64,000 nt of DNA from Acytostelium subglobosum LB1 (Eukaryota; Evosea; Eumycetozoa; Acytosteliales; Acytosteliaceae), in NCBI RefSeq assembly GCF_000787575.1, contig NW_012236526.1, positions 1,178,001 through 1,242,000 of the forward strand. Direction: 5' to 3'. The translations under genes and the position numbers were made by a program. Positions 33,119 through 44,213 of the stretch are shown here, in pieces; within the stretch, counting starts at the first letter, position 1; every line of letters starts with the position of its first letter. A model generated the notes under the pieces. That model saw only the letters and a program-made list of their open reading frames with translations. It ran no database searches and had not been told where the DNA came from.

Positions 33119-35239
33119 TTAAATATATCCGTACTTGATTGCTAACTCCTTTAGTTTCCTCACTTCCTTCTCTCCTTTGCGCACACTTTTGGGCTCACTG
33201 TATCCACTCGCAACTTTCCAAGGTACATTGTTGAATCTATTGATCAAGTATTTGATACAAAACCAGCCACACGTATCACTGTTGGCAGCTTGATCAACTA
33301 TCTTGTTGATCTTCATCTTCAAATATGTATCAGGATCAATGCGATCAATCAACACCTTGACTCGCTTCATAAAGTCATCACTTGGATCATCACCAAACGA
33401 ATCGTAGTACTCTACGCTCTTGTCACAATCAGCATCAATGTTACAAGCGACCCAATGGCTGCCAGGTTGATTGGATTTGTTCAAGTTCATTATAAAGCTC
33501 ATCTTGTCCTTGATCGGCAACTTATCAACACGATCAGCAGGAACTGTACCAACATATCCATCCTCCTTCCATGGCTCCATCATCTTGTCAATCTCATGAT
33601 CGTAAAGTCCTTTTCCAACATTGCCGCTACCTTTAATCTCTTTATTCAATGCTCTCGAATCCTCCATCAACAGTTCAATCTTGTCCCTCTTGCCCTTAAC
33701 AGTATTCATTGACTTGTTCAACTCACGCTCCAGCGCCTTGGATGTAATCTTACCCTGCTGGTATGACAGTATGTGCTTCAATATATCACCTCTGACAGTA
33801 ACTGTATCAGGTAGCTTCATTACACTAAAGTCTTGAATCCTCCTCCTCATCATCATCTGATCCTGCTTCTGTTCTCTCTCAACCTTGGCCTCTTCAATAA
33901 TATCCTTCATAACAATAGGTTTCTGAAACATTGGTTCATCCATGTCCTTGATCAGTTGTTTGTTCAACTCTGTCTCTGTCTGCTTGCCATCAATATATTG
34001 TTTAACTTCCTTCTCTACCTTTACTCGTGTGGTATGGTTGGGTATCTTTGTTATTGCTGTCTCCAATGGTGATCTTGTTGTAGTTGTTGTTGTTGTGGTA
34101 GTTGTTGGAACAAGACTCAGTGTATCCATTGTATTAACTGGTGCACTTGTTCCAAAATCAAGCTTGGGTATATTATCAACTTCATCAATTGGTCCTATTG
34201 TCTTTATTGTGTTAGGCGTTAATAGTCTATCAACATACTGATTAGTATCACTCTGTCCAAACTCATAGCTTGTCACCTTCATTGGTGACAGTACTCGCTC
34301 GATCTTAGCGTCAATCAGCTTGCTAGCAGTTCCAAGTCTATTCATCTCTTCTTCCTTCAACACCTCAAGTGTCATCCGATCCATTTCCATCTGCTCATCC
34401 AGTCTCATCACATCTGTCATGTACTGTATCTCTGCATCGCCCTGTTGTTGTTCAAGTTGTTCGATCTGCTTGTCAATATGTTGTTCATCGCCGTGACGCA
34501 TAACTCGTTGATCCTTGAGGTCAGCCAGCTTCCTATCAATGTCCAACATTCTGTCATTCAACTTGATCAAGATCTCTCTCTTCTGGTTGTCATACTTTGT
34601 ATTGTTGTACTGACTCTCTCGCTCGTATGTGTTCATAAGTTGTTTGAATCTGTCATCCAGTGCGCCCTTCAAGTTTGTTATCCTGTTATTGTTGTCTATG
34701 AGTAAGTTGTTGTTCTCGTTGAGTCTTACATTCATCTCTTGTATACCATGTACATGTACAGGCTCTGGTTCCTGCTCCTCGATAGGTGCAGGTAGTGCCT
34801 GTACATTGAAAGGAACTGGTTGAGGTAACTGAATAGGCTGGGCTTGTGCCTGTGACAACTTGTCAATCTTTTCTCTTGTCTGCTTCTCCAAGTCATGTGC
34901 ATTCTTGAGTAGTGCCTCCTTGAGGTTGCTGTCCTGTATTGATCTGATGTACGCTATCTCTGTTGGAGTCGCTATTGGTTGGGCCACACCTCTCTGTTGG
35001 CTAAGCAATTTGTTGATTAGTTCTCTGTCTGTCTTGCTCGATTGAATGTACACCTTCTTCTTCTTGTTCCTGATGTACCTACCTTTGGTGTCACGTCGCA
35101 ACCTTGATGGTCTGATCTTCTTGACTCTGACTTTGACTTTGTTTCCTGTTGTCTTGACTTCCAAGTGTACGTTGTGGCTCTTGGAAGAGCCACGGCCTTG
35201 CCCTTGGGCAACGTTGTGAGTCTGCTTTCTTGCCATCAC
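33119..35239 (-). CDS. Adenain-like (C48/C5-type) cysteine protease ORF of the Polinton-like element
   Basis: An open frame of 706 residues that looks whole. The N-terminal 60 residues are strongly basic; residues about 90-300 are coiled-coil with many Gln/Lys/Glu; a Thr run lies near 375-390. The last 160 residues carry the protease signature: His in GSHWVACNID, Asp/Glu region YYDSFGDDPSDDF, Gln in IVDQAANS, and the Cys nucleophile in SDTCGWFCIKYL. This order (His, Asp, Gln, Cys) matches adenoviral-type maturation proteases of Polintons and virophages. The long N-terminal extension is unusual and may be a fused structural or core protein. Confidence 0.75.
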   Translation of the reverse strand: MMARKQTHNVAQGQGRGSSKSHNVHLEVKTTGNKVKVRVKKIRPSRLRRDTKGRYIRNKKKKVYIQSSKTDRELINKLLSQQRGVAQPIATPTEIAYIRSIQDSNLKEALLKNAHDLEKQTREKIDKLSQAQAQPIQLPQPVPFNVQALPAPIEEQEPEPVHVHGIQEMNVRLNENNNLLIDNNNRITNLKGALDDRFKQLMNTYERESQYNNTKYDNQKREILIKLNDRMLDIDRKLADLKDQRVMRHGDEQHIDKQIEQLEQQQGDAEIQYMTDVMRLDEQMEMDRMTLEVLKEEEMNRLGTASKLIDAKIERVLSPMKVTSYEFGQSDTNQYVDRLLTPNTIKTIGPIDEVDNIPKLDFGTSAPVNTMDTLSLVPTTTTTTTTTTRSPLETAITKIPNHTTRVKVEKEVKQYIDGKQTETELNKQLIKDMDEPMFQKPIVMKDIIEEAKVEREQKQDQMMMRRRIQDFSVMKLPDTVTVRGDILKHILSYQQGKITSKALERELNKSMNTVKGKRDKIELLMEDSRALNKEIKGSGNVGKGLYDHEIDKMMEPWKEDGYVGTVPADRVDKLPIKDKMSFIMNLNKSNQPGSHWVACNIDADCDKSVEYYDSFGDDPSDDFMKRVKVLIDRIDPDTYLKMKINKIVDQAANSDTCGWFCIKYLINRFNNVPWKVASGYSEPKSVRKGEKEVRKLKELAIKYGYI

Positions 35240-35273
35240 AATATTATTATAGAGTGATAATCGCTGTACCTAT

Positions 35274-35768
35274 CTAGAACTTCATCATTAGCTTATGTCT
35301 GAGCAAGTCTGATTGTTTGTTGAATGTAGCTGTTGGTGTCATACCTCTGGCAAATGGATTGGTCTTTGTTGTTGTTGTTGTTGTTGGCTCTATTTCAACT
35401 AGTGGTGTTGGAGCCTCAACAACCTTGGTCGTGACTCTACCAGAGTCACTGCCCAGACCATTATCTGCCAAAGCAGATAATGGCTTTGGTTGCATCAATG
35501 TTAGCAACGACTCAATCTTGCTTTGATCATTGCTATACTTGCTTACAAAGTCATCTAACTTCTTATCCAACGCAGAGACAGTTGTTGTCTTGCGCTTTGG
35601 TTTTAGAGGTGGTTGTTGTTGTTGTGGTTGTTCATCCACTTCATCAACATCATCATCTGAATCATACAATATATACTCTGATTGTTTCTTTCTAGCTGCT
35701 CTCGCTTTAACCAAGTTCTCCTCTCTTTGCTGTTTTATCTCTTCAAGTGTTTTTGTTGTCTTGGCCAT
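35274..35768 (-). CDS. Small Lys/Gln-rich ORF of the element
   Basis: Open frame of 164 residues immediately upstream of the protease ORF (34 bp apart, same strand), which suggests co-transcription. Charged N-terminal helix (EEIKQQREENLVKARAARKK), an Asp-rich patch, a poly-Gln/Pro stretch and a Thr run. No family recognised; its composition and place suggest an element structural or accessory protein. Confidence 0.55.
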   Translation of the reverse strand: MAKTTKTLEEIKQQREENLVKARAARKKQSEYILYDSDDDVDEVDEQPQQQQPPLKPKRKTTTVSALDKKLDDFVSKYSNDQSKIESLLTLMQPKPLSALADNGLGSDSGRVTTKVVEAPTPLVEIEPTTTTTTKTNPFARGMTPTATFNKQSDLLRHKLMMKF

Positions 35769-36223
35769 TTATAAATATTAATATTATAATAATGAGCTTG
35801 ATCACCCATAAACGGAAATTTTATGTCAATTCACTGAATCGCTTAGCAGGCACCATCTCCAACTTTACTCCACGACAAAGTATCACTTATCATTATTCAT
35901 TTTTACAAACGACAAACTCGCATCTTACCTTTTGTTTGATGTATGCTTTGTGACGCTCTCTGAACTCTGAGTTCTCGTCCCAATAGTACTCTTTGAATAA
36001 TGACATGTTATATCTGTTAGAGATAAATTGTTTAATTTAATTTATTTGTTTATTTGTTTATGAGTTTCCTAAATGGGACGAACAGATCGCACTTCACCCC
36101 AAAGCTCAAGGCACAACTTTGATTCTCACTCATTCATTATTCACAACAACACCAACAACTACTATTACAACTACCTCTCAATTAACTTATACTCGCTCTG
36201 TATATTCTCTTCCCATTTTGACA
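35769..36223. other. Spacer between element and third Crinkler-type gene
   Basis: AT-rich, with short uninformative open frames. It may contain the right end of the Polinton-like element, but I could find no terminal repeat. Confidence 0.35.
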
Positions 36224-38909
36224 ATGGACGACCTCTTCAATTGGATAATGTCTGATGAGTCAGAGATACCCAAAGATTTCCGCAAGGACACTGTGGAGGC
36301 CATCAAGAAGCAAGGTCTCACAATCAAGTCCCTGCAAGGACTCAGTGACAGCGATTGGAAAGAACTGATCCCACCCATGGGCCCTCGGGCAATTGTACGT
36401 GCGCATCTTCCCCCAGCTCGTAAGTACAAACAACATCGGCGCAATTCTTCATTAAATACTAACATAACACTCAAGCCGGTGCTGCAGGAGGAGGTGGTGG
36501 CCAAGCGCGTAAGTAGAAGTGAGAGCGATGAGATCGATTTATACTAATATATCATCGTAGTGTACCATTTCACTCCGAAGATGTACGACACTCACCTCAC
36601 TGATGAACAGCTCCAGGACACTCCGTTCACAGACAGACAAGTCGAGCTCTGCTTCATGGCAACGGAATGCATGAGGGTTATATCGACTCAAGGGGTGCCA
36701 CTTGGTTCGATGAACAACATCAAGCTTCCAATCATATCTACGTCACAGATGTGGGGTTCAGGTAAGACATCAATCGGCCAGCACTTTATTCATGCCATGA
36801 AGAGCCGACCCGATTTGTGTGGTATGGTCCTTGCCCACTTTGACAAGAACCCCAATCAGTGGCCACAACCTCATTCTATGAAACCTGCTGAGGCACTCAA
36901 ACGTCTCACATCACTGGTGTCAATCACTCTCGACCTCCGAGCCATCACGGTCCAGTCAAATTCGTCCAAAGACATTGCACAAACATGGTCACTTGCAGTT
37001 GCCGACGCGTTGTTCAGAGTATATCACAGGTTGGTCGGTAACACAACTCGCCCTTTGCCGTCTGACCAAGCGAGCATCATCATCAATTCGCTGGAGCGTG
37101 CAAACGATTTCTTCTTCCATTTCGATGAGATAGACAATCTCATTGCAAACAGCCACTCAGACGAGGACTCAATCAGCATCCTCTACAAGTTTTGGGAACA
37201 TGTCCTCCAGCCATTGGTTATAATGGGAGCTCCTGTCTATATCTCTGGGCGATCGTCAGTGCTATTGCTTCTCAATCAGCATCTCTTTCCAGATGATATC
37301 TCTCCAACTCGAACATACGTTACACAGATTCTCCTTCATTAGTTCACATTGGAGCACATTAAGGAGTATTTTCACAAGCGCCAAGTCATTGTGAGCCAAC
37401 GTCCTGGCGCTTTGGAAACCATCTACGAGGTTTGTAGATTTCTACTCCACTCGTGCCATCACCTTACTAACACATAAAAAGTTGACTCTAGGGGCCCCAC
37501 GCCTGGTTCAGGCATCAGTTGACTACCTTCTCGGAACTCCACCTGGAATGAGCATTGTTTCTAAAGACATGCATGCCTATGTCAAACAACACTTCCAGAG
37601 TGAGCTCAACCCAACAACCATGTTTACTCCAATCAAAAAGAAGCTATACTTCTCTTTGTGCTTCGCATCATTGTTCCAAGTTGGTATACCGAACTTGTGG
37701 TCCTCTGAAAGTAGTAGTAGCTAACATCCATCATGACTAGATTCCTCTCAATCTTAATTCTTCCAAGTTCAACCATGCCCATTGGGGACTGCCAGAAAAC
37801 AACAGCACTCTGGCAAGCCTACTCCAAACACTGAATGTTTACATTGAGCCAATGGAGGACAGCCAACACTTTGTCTATGTCCGTGTTCCCCCAATGACAA
37901 TTGAGGAGATTGCTTCGACAGGAGACAAGGACCAAGAAGTACAACAACTCGCCGACCTGGTCAATAGGTACAGAGCCTATACCAGAAGCGAACACATCAC
38001 CGGGACCCCACTTGAGAGCTCCCTTGCGCATAGCATTGTCTGCAAGCTCATTGCTTGCAGGGATATCAACCCCAACCCAACCACATCTTTCCTGTTCAGT
38101 TTCCTCTCGGTGAGTACTCAATCATCGTGAGATTCCTGTATCACTCTCATACTTATACCCACACCCAGACTTCAGTAGCAAAGGATATTGTTTGGACACT
38201 CCCACTTGTGGACCTGTCCACTGCGAAGAGGTTTCCCATCTTTGTCCGAAGAACTGGACCGAAGATTCAGGACAACGTTCAGGGTCTTGATAGTTTTCTC
38301 ACCATAGATGCCAACTCATCCACCGAACCAGACATCCAATTCTCGCTTGATTCCTTTGGCCTGGTCATCAAGCGTTGCTCTCCTTTCATCCTTTACAGAA
38401 CGGGTCCGAAGTCCCTAAGCTCTGATTTCTACGTCAAGCTCTCCGACCATGTCGTACTGGCTTTCATTGTCAAGCTGTCTATCACCACCAATCAACTGTT
38501 GGACGAGCTCAAAAAAGTGTGCCCATCAGCTGCCATTCCAGATGTGACATTTGTGGCGGTTGTTGTCTCACCAAACATCCAGATCCAACCCGATGAAATC
38601 CCCANTCNGAGCAACGTAATGGTCTCAGGAAAGCATTGCGCAGTCCAAGTGAATCCGGAGAGAGTCGTCGGTGGCAAAAAGTCCCCGTCAAATGTGCAGC
38701 TGGTCATCCCTTCAACCAACGCCCTGGAGAACTTGTTTTCCAAGCCACTTTGGTTGTCCATCACTACATTTCTCAATGTTGCCAACCTTCCTCCTCCCTC
38801 TGCGTGCTCACATGGCTCAGCTCCCTATCAATGGCTCGATGATCAAACGTATGATGAAGCCATAACAACAGACGAAGATGATGGCGATGACATGGACTAC
38901 AGTCAATAA
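36224..38909 (+). pseudogene. Third Crinkler/RHS-type gene, probably broken
   Basis: The N-terminus (MDDLFNWIMSDE, then LTIKSLQGLSDSDWKEL) is a SAM-like header. An intron starting at 36420 closely resembles the first intron of the gene at 800. A P-loop (QMWGSGKTSIGQ) and a Walker B-like HFDEIDNLI belong to the NTPase. The C-terminal part (to 38909) ends in an acidic tail (DEDDGDDMDYSQ). The gene does not read through cleanly and looks broken, with about one or two breaks; two ambiguous bases near the 3' end add uncertainty. Family assignment is firm, gene status is not. Confidence 0.65.
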
Positions 38910-39236
38910 ATGCTCGGTGAACAATTGGTGAACTTTTGGTGAACAAACGGTGAACAGTGTGTGAACTTTCGGAAGTACACTCCTGGTAACTCTCTTGGGC
39001 GTGCAAGCTGTTACAGCGCTTACGAAAGTGTATAAAACAAAAAAGAGCAGAATTTGGAAGTATGAAATGAAGGAGCGCCAGCGGCGATGAGTTATCCACA
39101 CACCATGTTCAGATAGTTGCGCACAACTATTCGTCTTTTCATTCACAATCGCATTCTCCAGTGATTTCGTACATATTCTTTCATTCAATAATTCATTCAT
39201 CAGGATCATCACCATCTCAGTTAATCAATCATTTGA
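38910..39236. other. Spacer with short TGGTGAACA repeats
   Basis: The start holds four imperfect repeats of GGTGAACA (38914-38962). The rest is the presumed Spy promoter. No gene seen. Confidence 0.45.
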
Positions 39237-41823
39237 ATGCATCTACCATTCATATTGCTAGAGGGGCGCACAGTGCGTATCCTCGCGCCAAAGCATGTTG
39301 CAATGAGCCTTGAAGAAGGCGGAGGAAATGTGATAATGTCGACTTATTCAGTGGAGAAGACTGCAAAGGAATGTGTAGCATCATTGCCACACCTCACAGA
39401 TGGTTTAAGTACATTGTCATTGTTGTTGTTGCAACAAGTGGACTACATTCAAATACCATGTGTACACAACAGTACTGCTCCCGAGTCATACATCGTCGAC
39501 ACGGGGACTGAGCTACGAGCAATGTCCCCACCTCGAACAGCCGACGCCCTCGCATTGTATCAGTTGGCGTTGCTAATCAATGTGTTGTTCTCACCTGCAT
39601 ATTTCCACCTGGGCGTCATGTACTATGAGCTCGGCCATAGAGAGGCGGCACTGGAACTGTACGCTCGCACACTCACGCTCAAGCCAGACTACACAGAGGC
39701 TCTATGCAATGTTGGCGTCATTCACAAGAACTCTGGCAACATCGATCTGGCCATCACATACTATCAACGCGCTCTCAGTGTCGATGCCAACTTTATGCTC
39801 GTCAAGGGTAACATGGCGATCGCGTTAACAGACTTGGGCACAGTGCACAAGACCAACGGCGACCTGGACCGGGCGGCCAAGCTTTACAAGCGAGCACTGT
39901 TCTACAACAGCTCATACGCAGACGCGTACTACAACCTGGCCATTGTATACATCGAGAGGAATGAACAGGAGAAGGCATTGGTTGCCTACGAGCTGGCCAT
40001 CCATTTCAAACCCAGCTACACAGAGGCACTCAACAACCTTGGCGTACTGCATCGCGAGTTGTGCAACTTTGACGCGGCCATCAAGTGTTATCAGACCGCT
40101 CTAAGTACCAACGCATACTTTGTACAGAGCCTAAACAATATTGCAGTGATCTACACCTTGCAAGGGAAGCTGACAGAGGCCAAGCGATACATCAAGATGG
40201 CCATCGAGGAGGCGCCCACATACTCTGAAGCCTACAACAACCTTGGAGTGATCTATCGTGATGAAGGGCGAGTGGATGATTCAATCGAAGCTTACGACAA
40301 GTGTATCCATCTCAATCCAACCTCTGTCAATGCTTATCACAACAAACTTCTGGCCCTTAATTGTAAGCATACATGTGATTGAGTGATTGATGAATGACTT
40401 TGCTAACATAACCATGGTATTCATCCACAGACACATCTAGGACAGTTCAATCAGATCGCACATAAGAAATGGGGAAAGTTGATGACCAAAGATAAACCAA
40501 TGATAGCCAACAAGTAAGTGTACATCTAACTTAAATGACCTCATCTAATCACTAACTCAATTGCTCAATACAAACAGACCAATCAGTATTATGAAATTGA
40601 ACAAAAGGATAACAATTGGATACATGTCACCTGACTTCTTCACTCACTCTGTCTCATTCTTTATTGATGGTATACTAAAGAATCATAACAAGGAAGACTA
40701 TGACATCATATGGTAATGTACACACACACACATGGATATATGATCATCATATGACCCATCACTGACACAACCATGCTACAGTTATTCAAACGTAACAAAG
40801 GAGGATGAAACAACATCACGTCTTCAATCATATAATCACACATGGAGGAATATTGTAAAGATGTCTGATTTGGATGTTGCTAAATTGATTGCCGAGGATC
40901 AAGTTGATATCATTGTGGACTTGGCAGGACATACCAGCTCAAACAGATTGGATGTGCTGGCGTACAAACCAGCTCCATTGGCCATCTCCTATCTGGGCTA
41001 TCCAAACACAACTGGCCTACCTACTATCGATTATAAGTTAACCGATGAGTATACGGACCCATTGAACACAGGACAAAAGTTCACGGAGGAGCTGTACAGA
41101 CTGCCTCGATGCTTCCTAAACTACACCCCGCCACCATTCAATCTGGACATCACAAGTCCGTTGGACACAAATGGCTACATTACATTTGGATCATTCAATG
41201 TCATCTCAAAGTATAGCGACATAGTATTGCAGACCTGGGCAAAGATACTACATCTTGTACCCAACAGCAAGTTGTATCTGAAGGGCAAGGCATTTGCATG
41301 CCCATCAACAACCGCCACCTTTGTAGAGAGGATGACGCATCTTGGTATCGACAAGGATCGCACCATACTGTCACCTCTGTTTGCCAATCAAAGAGAGCAT
41401 CTACTGTCGTACAATCGGATGGATATCTCTTTGGATACATTCCCCTATGCAGGAACAACGACAACATGCGAATCACTGTGGATGGGAGTGCCAGTGATAA
41501 CTCTGGCCGGCAACTCACATGCACACAACGTTGGACGATCAATCGTTAAGCAACTTAAAATGGAGGCTGCCGAATCACTGCAGCAGTACATCGACATGGC
41601 TGTTGCCCTGGCTCTTGATCGAGACTTGCTAAAGTCACTCAAACTGACGCTCAGACAACGTCTTTTGGACTCTTATCTCTGTGATGGTGCGCTCTTTACC
41701 AAGAGCCTAGAGGTGGCCTACAAACAGATGTGGACAAAGAGAGTGATGGACGATCAACAACAACGACAACAATCTATTATAAATACTACAGCACAATATG
41801 TCGATGATGAAGTAGTTGATTGA
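39237..41823 (+). CDS. spy: SPINDLY-type protein O-fucosyltransferase (TPR + GT41)
   Basis: Four exons (39237-40362, 40431-40513, 40578-40712, 40782-41823). The N-terminal half holds about nine TPRs with SPY-specific wording (AYFHLGVMYYELG, ALCNVGVIHKNSGNIDLAITYY, NMAIALTDLGT, YADAYYNLAIVY, EALNNLGVLHREL). The C-terminal half is the GT41 catalytic region (ITIGYMSPDFFTHSVS, LAGHTSSNRLD, YLGYPNTTGLPTIDY, FGSFN, DTFPYAGTTTTCESLWMG, LAGNSHAHNVGRS). SPY proteins move fucose from GDP-fucose to Ser/Thr of nuclear and cytosolic proteins; they were once annotated as O-GlcNAc transferases. The exon lengths sum to 3n+1: one extra base seems present just after the first splice site (about 40431-40436). 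Start could also be the Met at 39303. Confidence 0.88.
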
Positions 41824-42403
41824 TTGGACTGAGTCATTGTTCAAACAGGAAGCAATAGTATTAAATCAATCTATCGATCATCATAACATCAACAGAGAAG
41901 TACGCTCTCTTACCGCTCCCTCCATCCTCACCACCACTCCCAGGGCATTCAACCATTCTCTCGATTATGGAGACGGTATTGATCATCGTCATGACCATCA
42001 CACGAACCACAAACAGAATCACACACTGTTCAAAGGATTGTGCATCCATTCTCAAGTTGCGTGCCAACTCGTCTGTGTCCAGCAGCAACAATGGGGTTAT
42101 TCAAAACTCTTTAGAGTAGCAACGACTACCCAAACTAGACTAACTTGGGGATACTATCCCCTATGTATGGGAGGTTGTCCCTCCATATTCACCATACTCT
42201 CAAATACATCCCCCTACATCTACACTTACATACAGACATACATACATACATTTAAGCGATCTTCCACTGATCTCCATCCAACCATGTCTTCATCAATAAC
42301 AACATACAGACAACCATCTCCACCTTTGCCCTCCTCTTTAGTTCCTATACACTATACTCTTTCTAACAAACATTAATACAATATATCAATCAACTACTTG
42401 AAC
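41824..42403. other. Spacer between Spy and the orphan gene
   Basis: Contains short open frames without protein-like character and a (CATA)n run near 42230-42250, just upstream of the next gene. No feature supported. Confidence 0.4.
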
Positions 42404-43369
42404 ATGGATAACCAACATCGAGTGCTTGTTGGAGACAATGATCATTTCACTTGCAATGTCTCTGGAGTACCGGTTGGCCTTAACTTTAAACACAACTTGG
42501 TCAGCAAGACTTTGACCGAAGGTGGAGTGTCCAAGCAGAGCAAGCTTATGACATCCTTCAAGTATAGAGATATCAAGAAGACCAAGGTCAAAAGGGAGCC
42601 CACCCTGGACACTCTGTTTCCTGGCCAGTCACCAATGTTTATAGAGAGTCTGGCAAAGGTAGATGAGTCAGCACATGGCGGACGGTCAAACAGAGTCAAG
42701 AAGGGATCAGCCAGTCAGTCACAATCGGCCAAGAGAACTACAGTTGGCAACATCAGTGGCACCAACATATTTGGTCACATAATTGCATCGACTGCTGAAC
42801 AGCCAATAACCTCGAGCAACTCTTCATTCTCCAGGGTTGTCTATGAGCTCAACGCATTGGCTCCACTTCTAGAGCATGACCCCTTCCAGCCATCAACTCA
42901 GAACCAGCATGTACCTCATTTGATGGTACCCAACATTGAGGAGACATCTGGCATCGTGGCACAAGCTCAATACCTCTTACATGAACATCAAGTTCAGATG
43001 CAACTTTCGACCATGTCATCAACCAACAACTCACCTCACGCTACATCTTGTGTGACAGACAGTGATGTACTGTTGGAATACAGTAGAACGACATGCACTG
43101 TTGGTGGCCAAAGTAATCAGTATGATTACTCATTCGTCAGTGAGATGTCCCTCCAACATGATGTGTCCAGACACGTACTTGAGGTTGAGCACCAACGTCT
43201 TATGGACAAGGAGTACCATGACAGTCTACATCAGTTCTTTGTTGCATCATCATCATCATCAGGTAGTAGCAGTGGCATTGACGACAATGTCATCGAGACC
43301 ATCGACTCCTTTGACTTTGAGGAACTACTTCATACTTCCTCCACAAACAACCACATCGACACATTGTAA
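42404..43369 (+). CDS. Orphan protein, Ser-rich, unknown
   Basis: Single open frame, 322 residues from the ATG at 42404. Basic N-terminal third (KYRDIKKTKVKREP; RSNRVKKGSASQSQSAKR), Ser/Thr/His/Gln-rich middle and an acidic end with a Ser run (ASSSSSGSSSG, then IDSFDFEELLHTS). The end resembles a short acidic activation-type peptide, and the basic patches could be nuclear signals, but no DNA-binding fold is visible. Base composition is like that of neighbouring host genes. No family recognised. Confidence 0.7.
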   Translation: MDNQHRVLVGDNDHFTCNVSGVPVGLNFKHNLVSKTLTEGGVSKQSKLMTSFKYRDIKKTKVKREPTLDTLFPGQSPMFIESLAKVDESAHGGRSNRVKKGSASQSQSAKRTTVGNISGTNIFGHIIASTAEQPITSSNSSFSRVVYELNALAPLLEHDPFQPSTQNQHVPHLMVPNIEETSGIVAQAQYLLHEHQVQMQLSTMSSTNNSPHATSCVTDSDVLLEYSRTTCTVGGQSNQYDYSFVSEMSLQHDVSRHVLEVEHQRLMDKEYHDSLHQFFVASSSSSGSSSGIDDNVIETIDSFDFEELLHTSSTNNHIDTL

Positions 43370-43795
43370 TATACAACGATCAATCAATGAACTGTATCCA
43401 CACCAATTACTTGTATCTATGACTTTGATTAAGATCGATTGTAATTGAATAATAAGTACCTTCCCTGGGAGTAAGAACTTGATTGTAACTTATACCAGTC
43501 TGGCGTGGCGGACAGATCCCACCAAATGTGGTTACAGGACGTCAACATCTTTAATTTGCCTATTTCATGGTTCGTTGAAAAATGGTCTTCAGACCTCACA
43601 ATGCATATCTTTTATTCATGTCCAGTTGGATGATATAATTGTACAGGAAGTACAAGGGAACTATCTATGTCTCATCAAGAAGGGGTTATGTCAATCAATC
43701 AATCCCCAAAGCCTGACACTGTTCAATCTGTTATTGTTGACATCATAAACTTTAATCATTGTTAACTTTACAAATAGATAAATTCTTATTCAAGA
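43370..43795. other. Spacer
   Basis: A short open frame at 43479-43748 lacks a good ATG and protein-like composition. No other feature found. Confidence 0.35.
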
Positions 43796-44137
43796 ATGCA
43801 GGAAAATAATCAACCAATATATACACAGCCACATCAGATTCCTCCTCAACACCAACAGCAGCAGCACCAGATGTCAATGCAACAAGGATATCCCCAACAA
43901 CCTATTCCACAACCATACCCACAACAGATGAATCCACCCCCACCAAATGGTCAACAACAGGTAGCTCTTGGTTATCTACCTAAATATATGATTGCCTCAT
44001 GTCCAAACCCTGTAGAATATGGCGCTCCAACTTGTCTTCAACACAAGTCCAAACCATCCACTGTCAAGCCCAGTTCTCCTCAATCCGGTAGAAGTCACAC
44101 TGCCTTTTGTGAAAGTTGTGAATGTGTTATCCTGTAG
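43796..44137 (+). CDS. Small Pro/Gln-rich protein with Cys-rich C-terminus
   Basis: Open frame of 113 residues. Residues 1-60 are Gln/Pro/Tyr/Met-rich with YPQQP-type repeats (QQGYPQQPIPQPYPQQM), like many dictyostelid and plant Cys-rich membrane (CYSTM/XYPPX-type) proteins. The end is Cys-rich (CPNPVEYGAPTC; FCESCECVIL). The final hydrophobic Cys cluster may attach to membrane by palmitoylation. Function unknown. Confidence 0.6.
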   Translation: MQENNQPIYTQPHQIPPQHQQQQHQMSMQQGYPQQPIPQPYPQQMNPPPPNGQQQVALGYLPKYMIASCPNPVEYGAPTCLQHKSKPSTVKPSSPQSGRSHTAFCESCECVIL

Positions 44138-44213
44138 CCATATATATATATATCAATAAATCCTACCTTTCTGACTGTGGTGGCTTAGTTCCACCTTGTA
44201 TTATACATCATCA

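Larger units (their letters stand above)
28830..35768. mobile_element. Polinton-like (PolB / adenain-type) element remains, with a Crinkler-type gene inside
   Basis: Element genes flank the Crinkler-type gene. On the left, plus strand: the C-terminal part of a protein-primed B-family DNA polymerase (28830-29464), a beta-rich structural-type ORF (about 29704-30185) and a zinc-finger ORF (to about 30420). On the right, minus strand: a protease ORF (33119-35239) and a small acidic/basic ORF (35274-35768). PolB with an adenain-like protease is the hallmark of Polintons/Mavericks, Polinton-like viruses and virophages. No integrase, packaging ATPase or recognisable major capsid gene is seen and no terminal inverted repeats were found, so ends are approximate. 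The left part is broken (a few breaks); the right-hand ORFs look whole. Mixed preservation suggests a moderately recent insertion. Confidence 0.7.

Noticed and set aside
39237-41823. Annotation as O-GlcNAc transferase (OGT)
   Set aside because: TPR wording (NMAIALTDLGT) and catalytic motifs match the SPINDLY branch, whose members transfer fucose, better than OGT.
41816-42376. 186-codon plus-strand frame after Spy
   Set aside because: Starts within the Spy stop region, His/Thr/Tyr-rich from CATA and ACC repeats, no motif.
43479-43748. 89-codon frame before the Pro/Gln-rich gene
   Set aside because: No good start and no protein-like pattern; treated as spacer.
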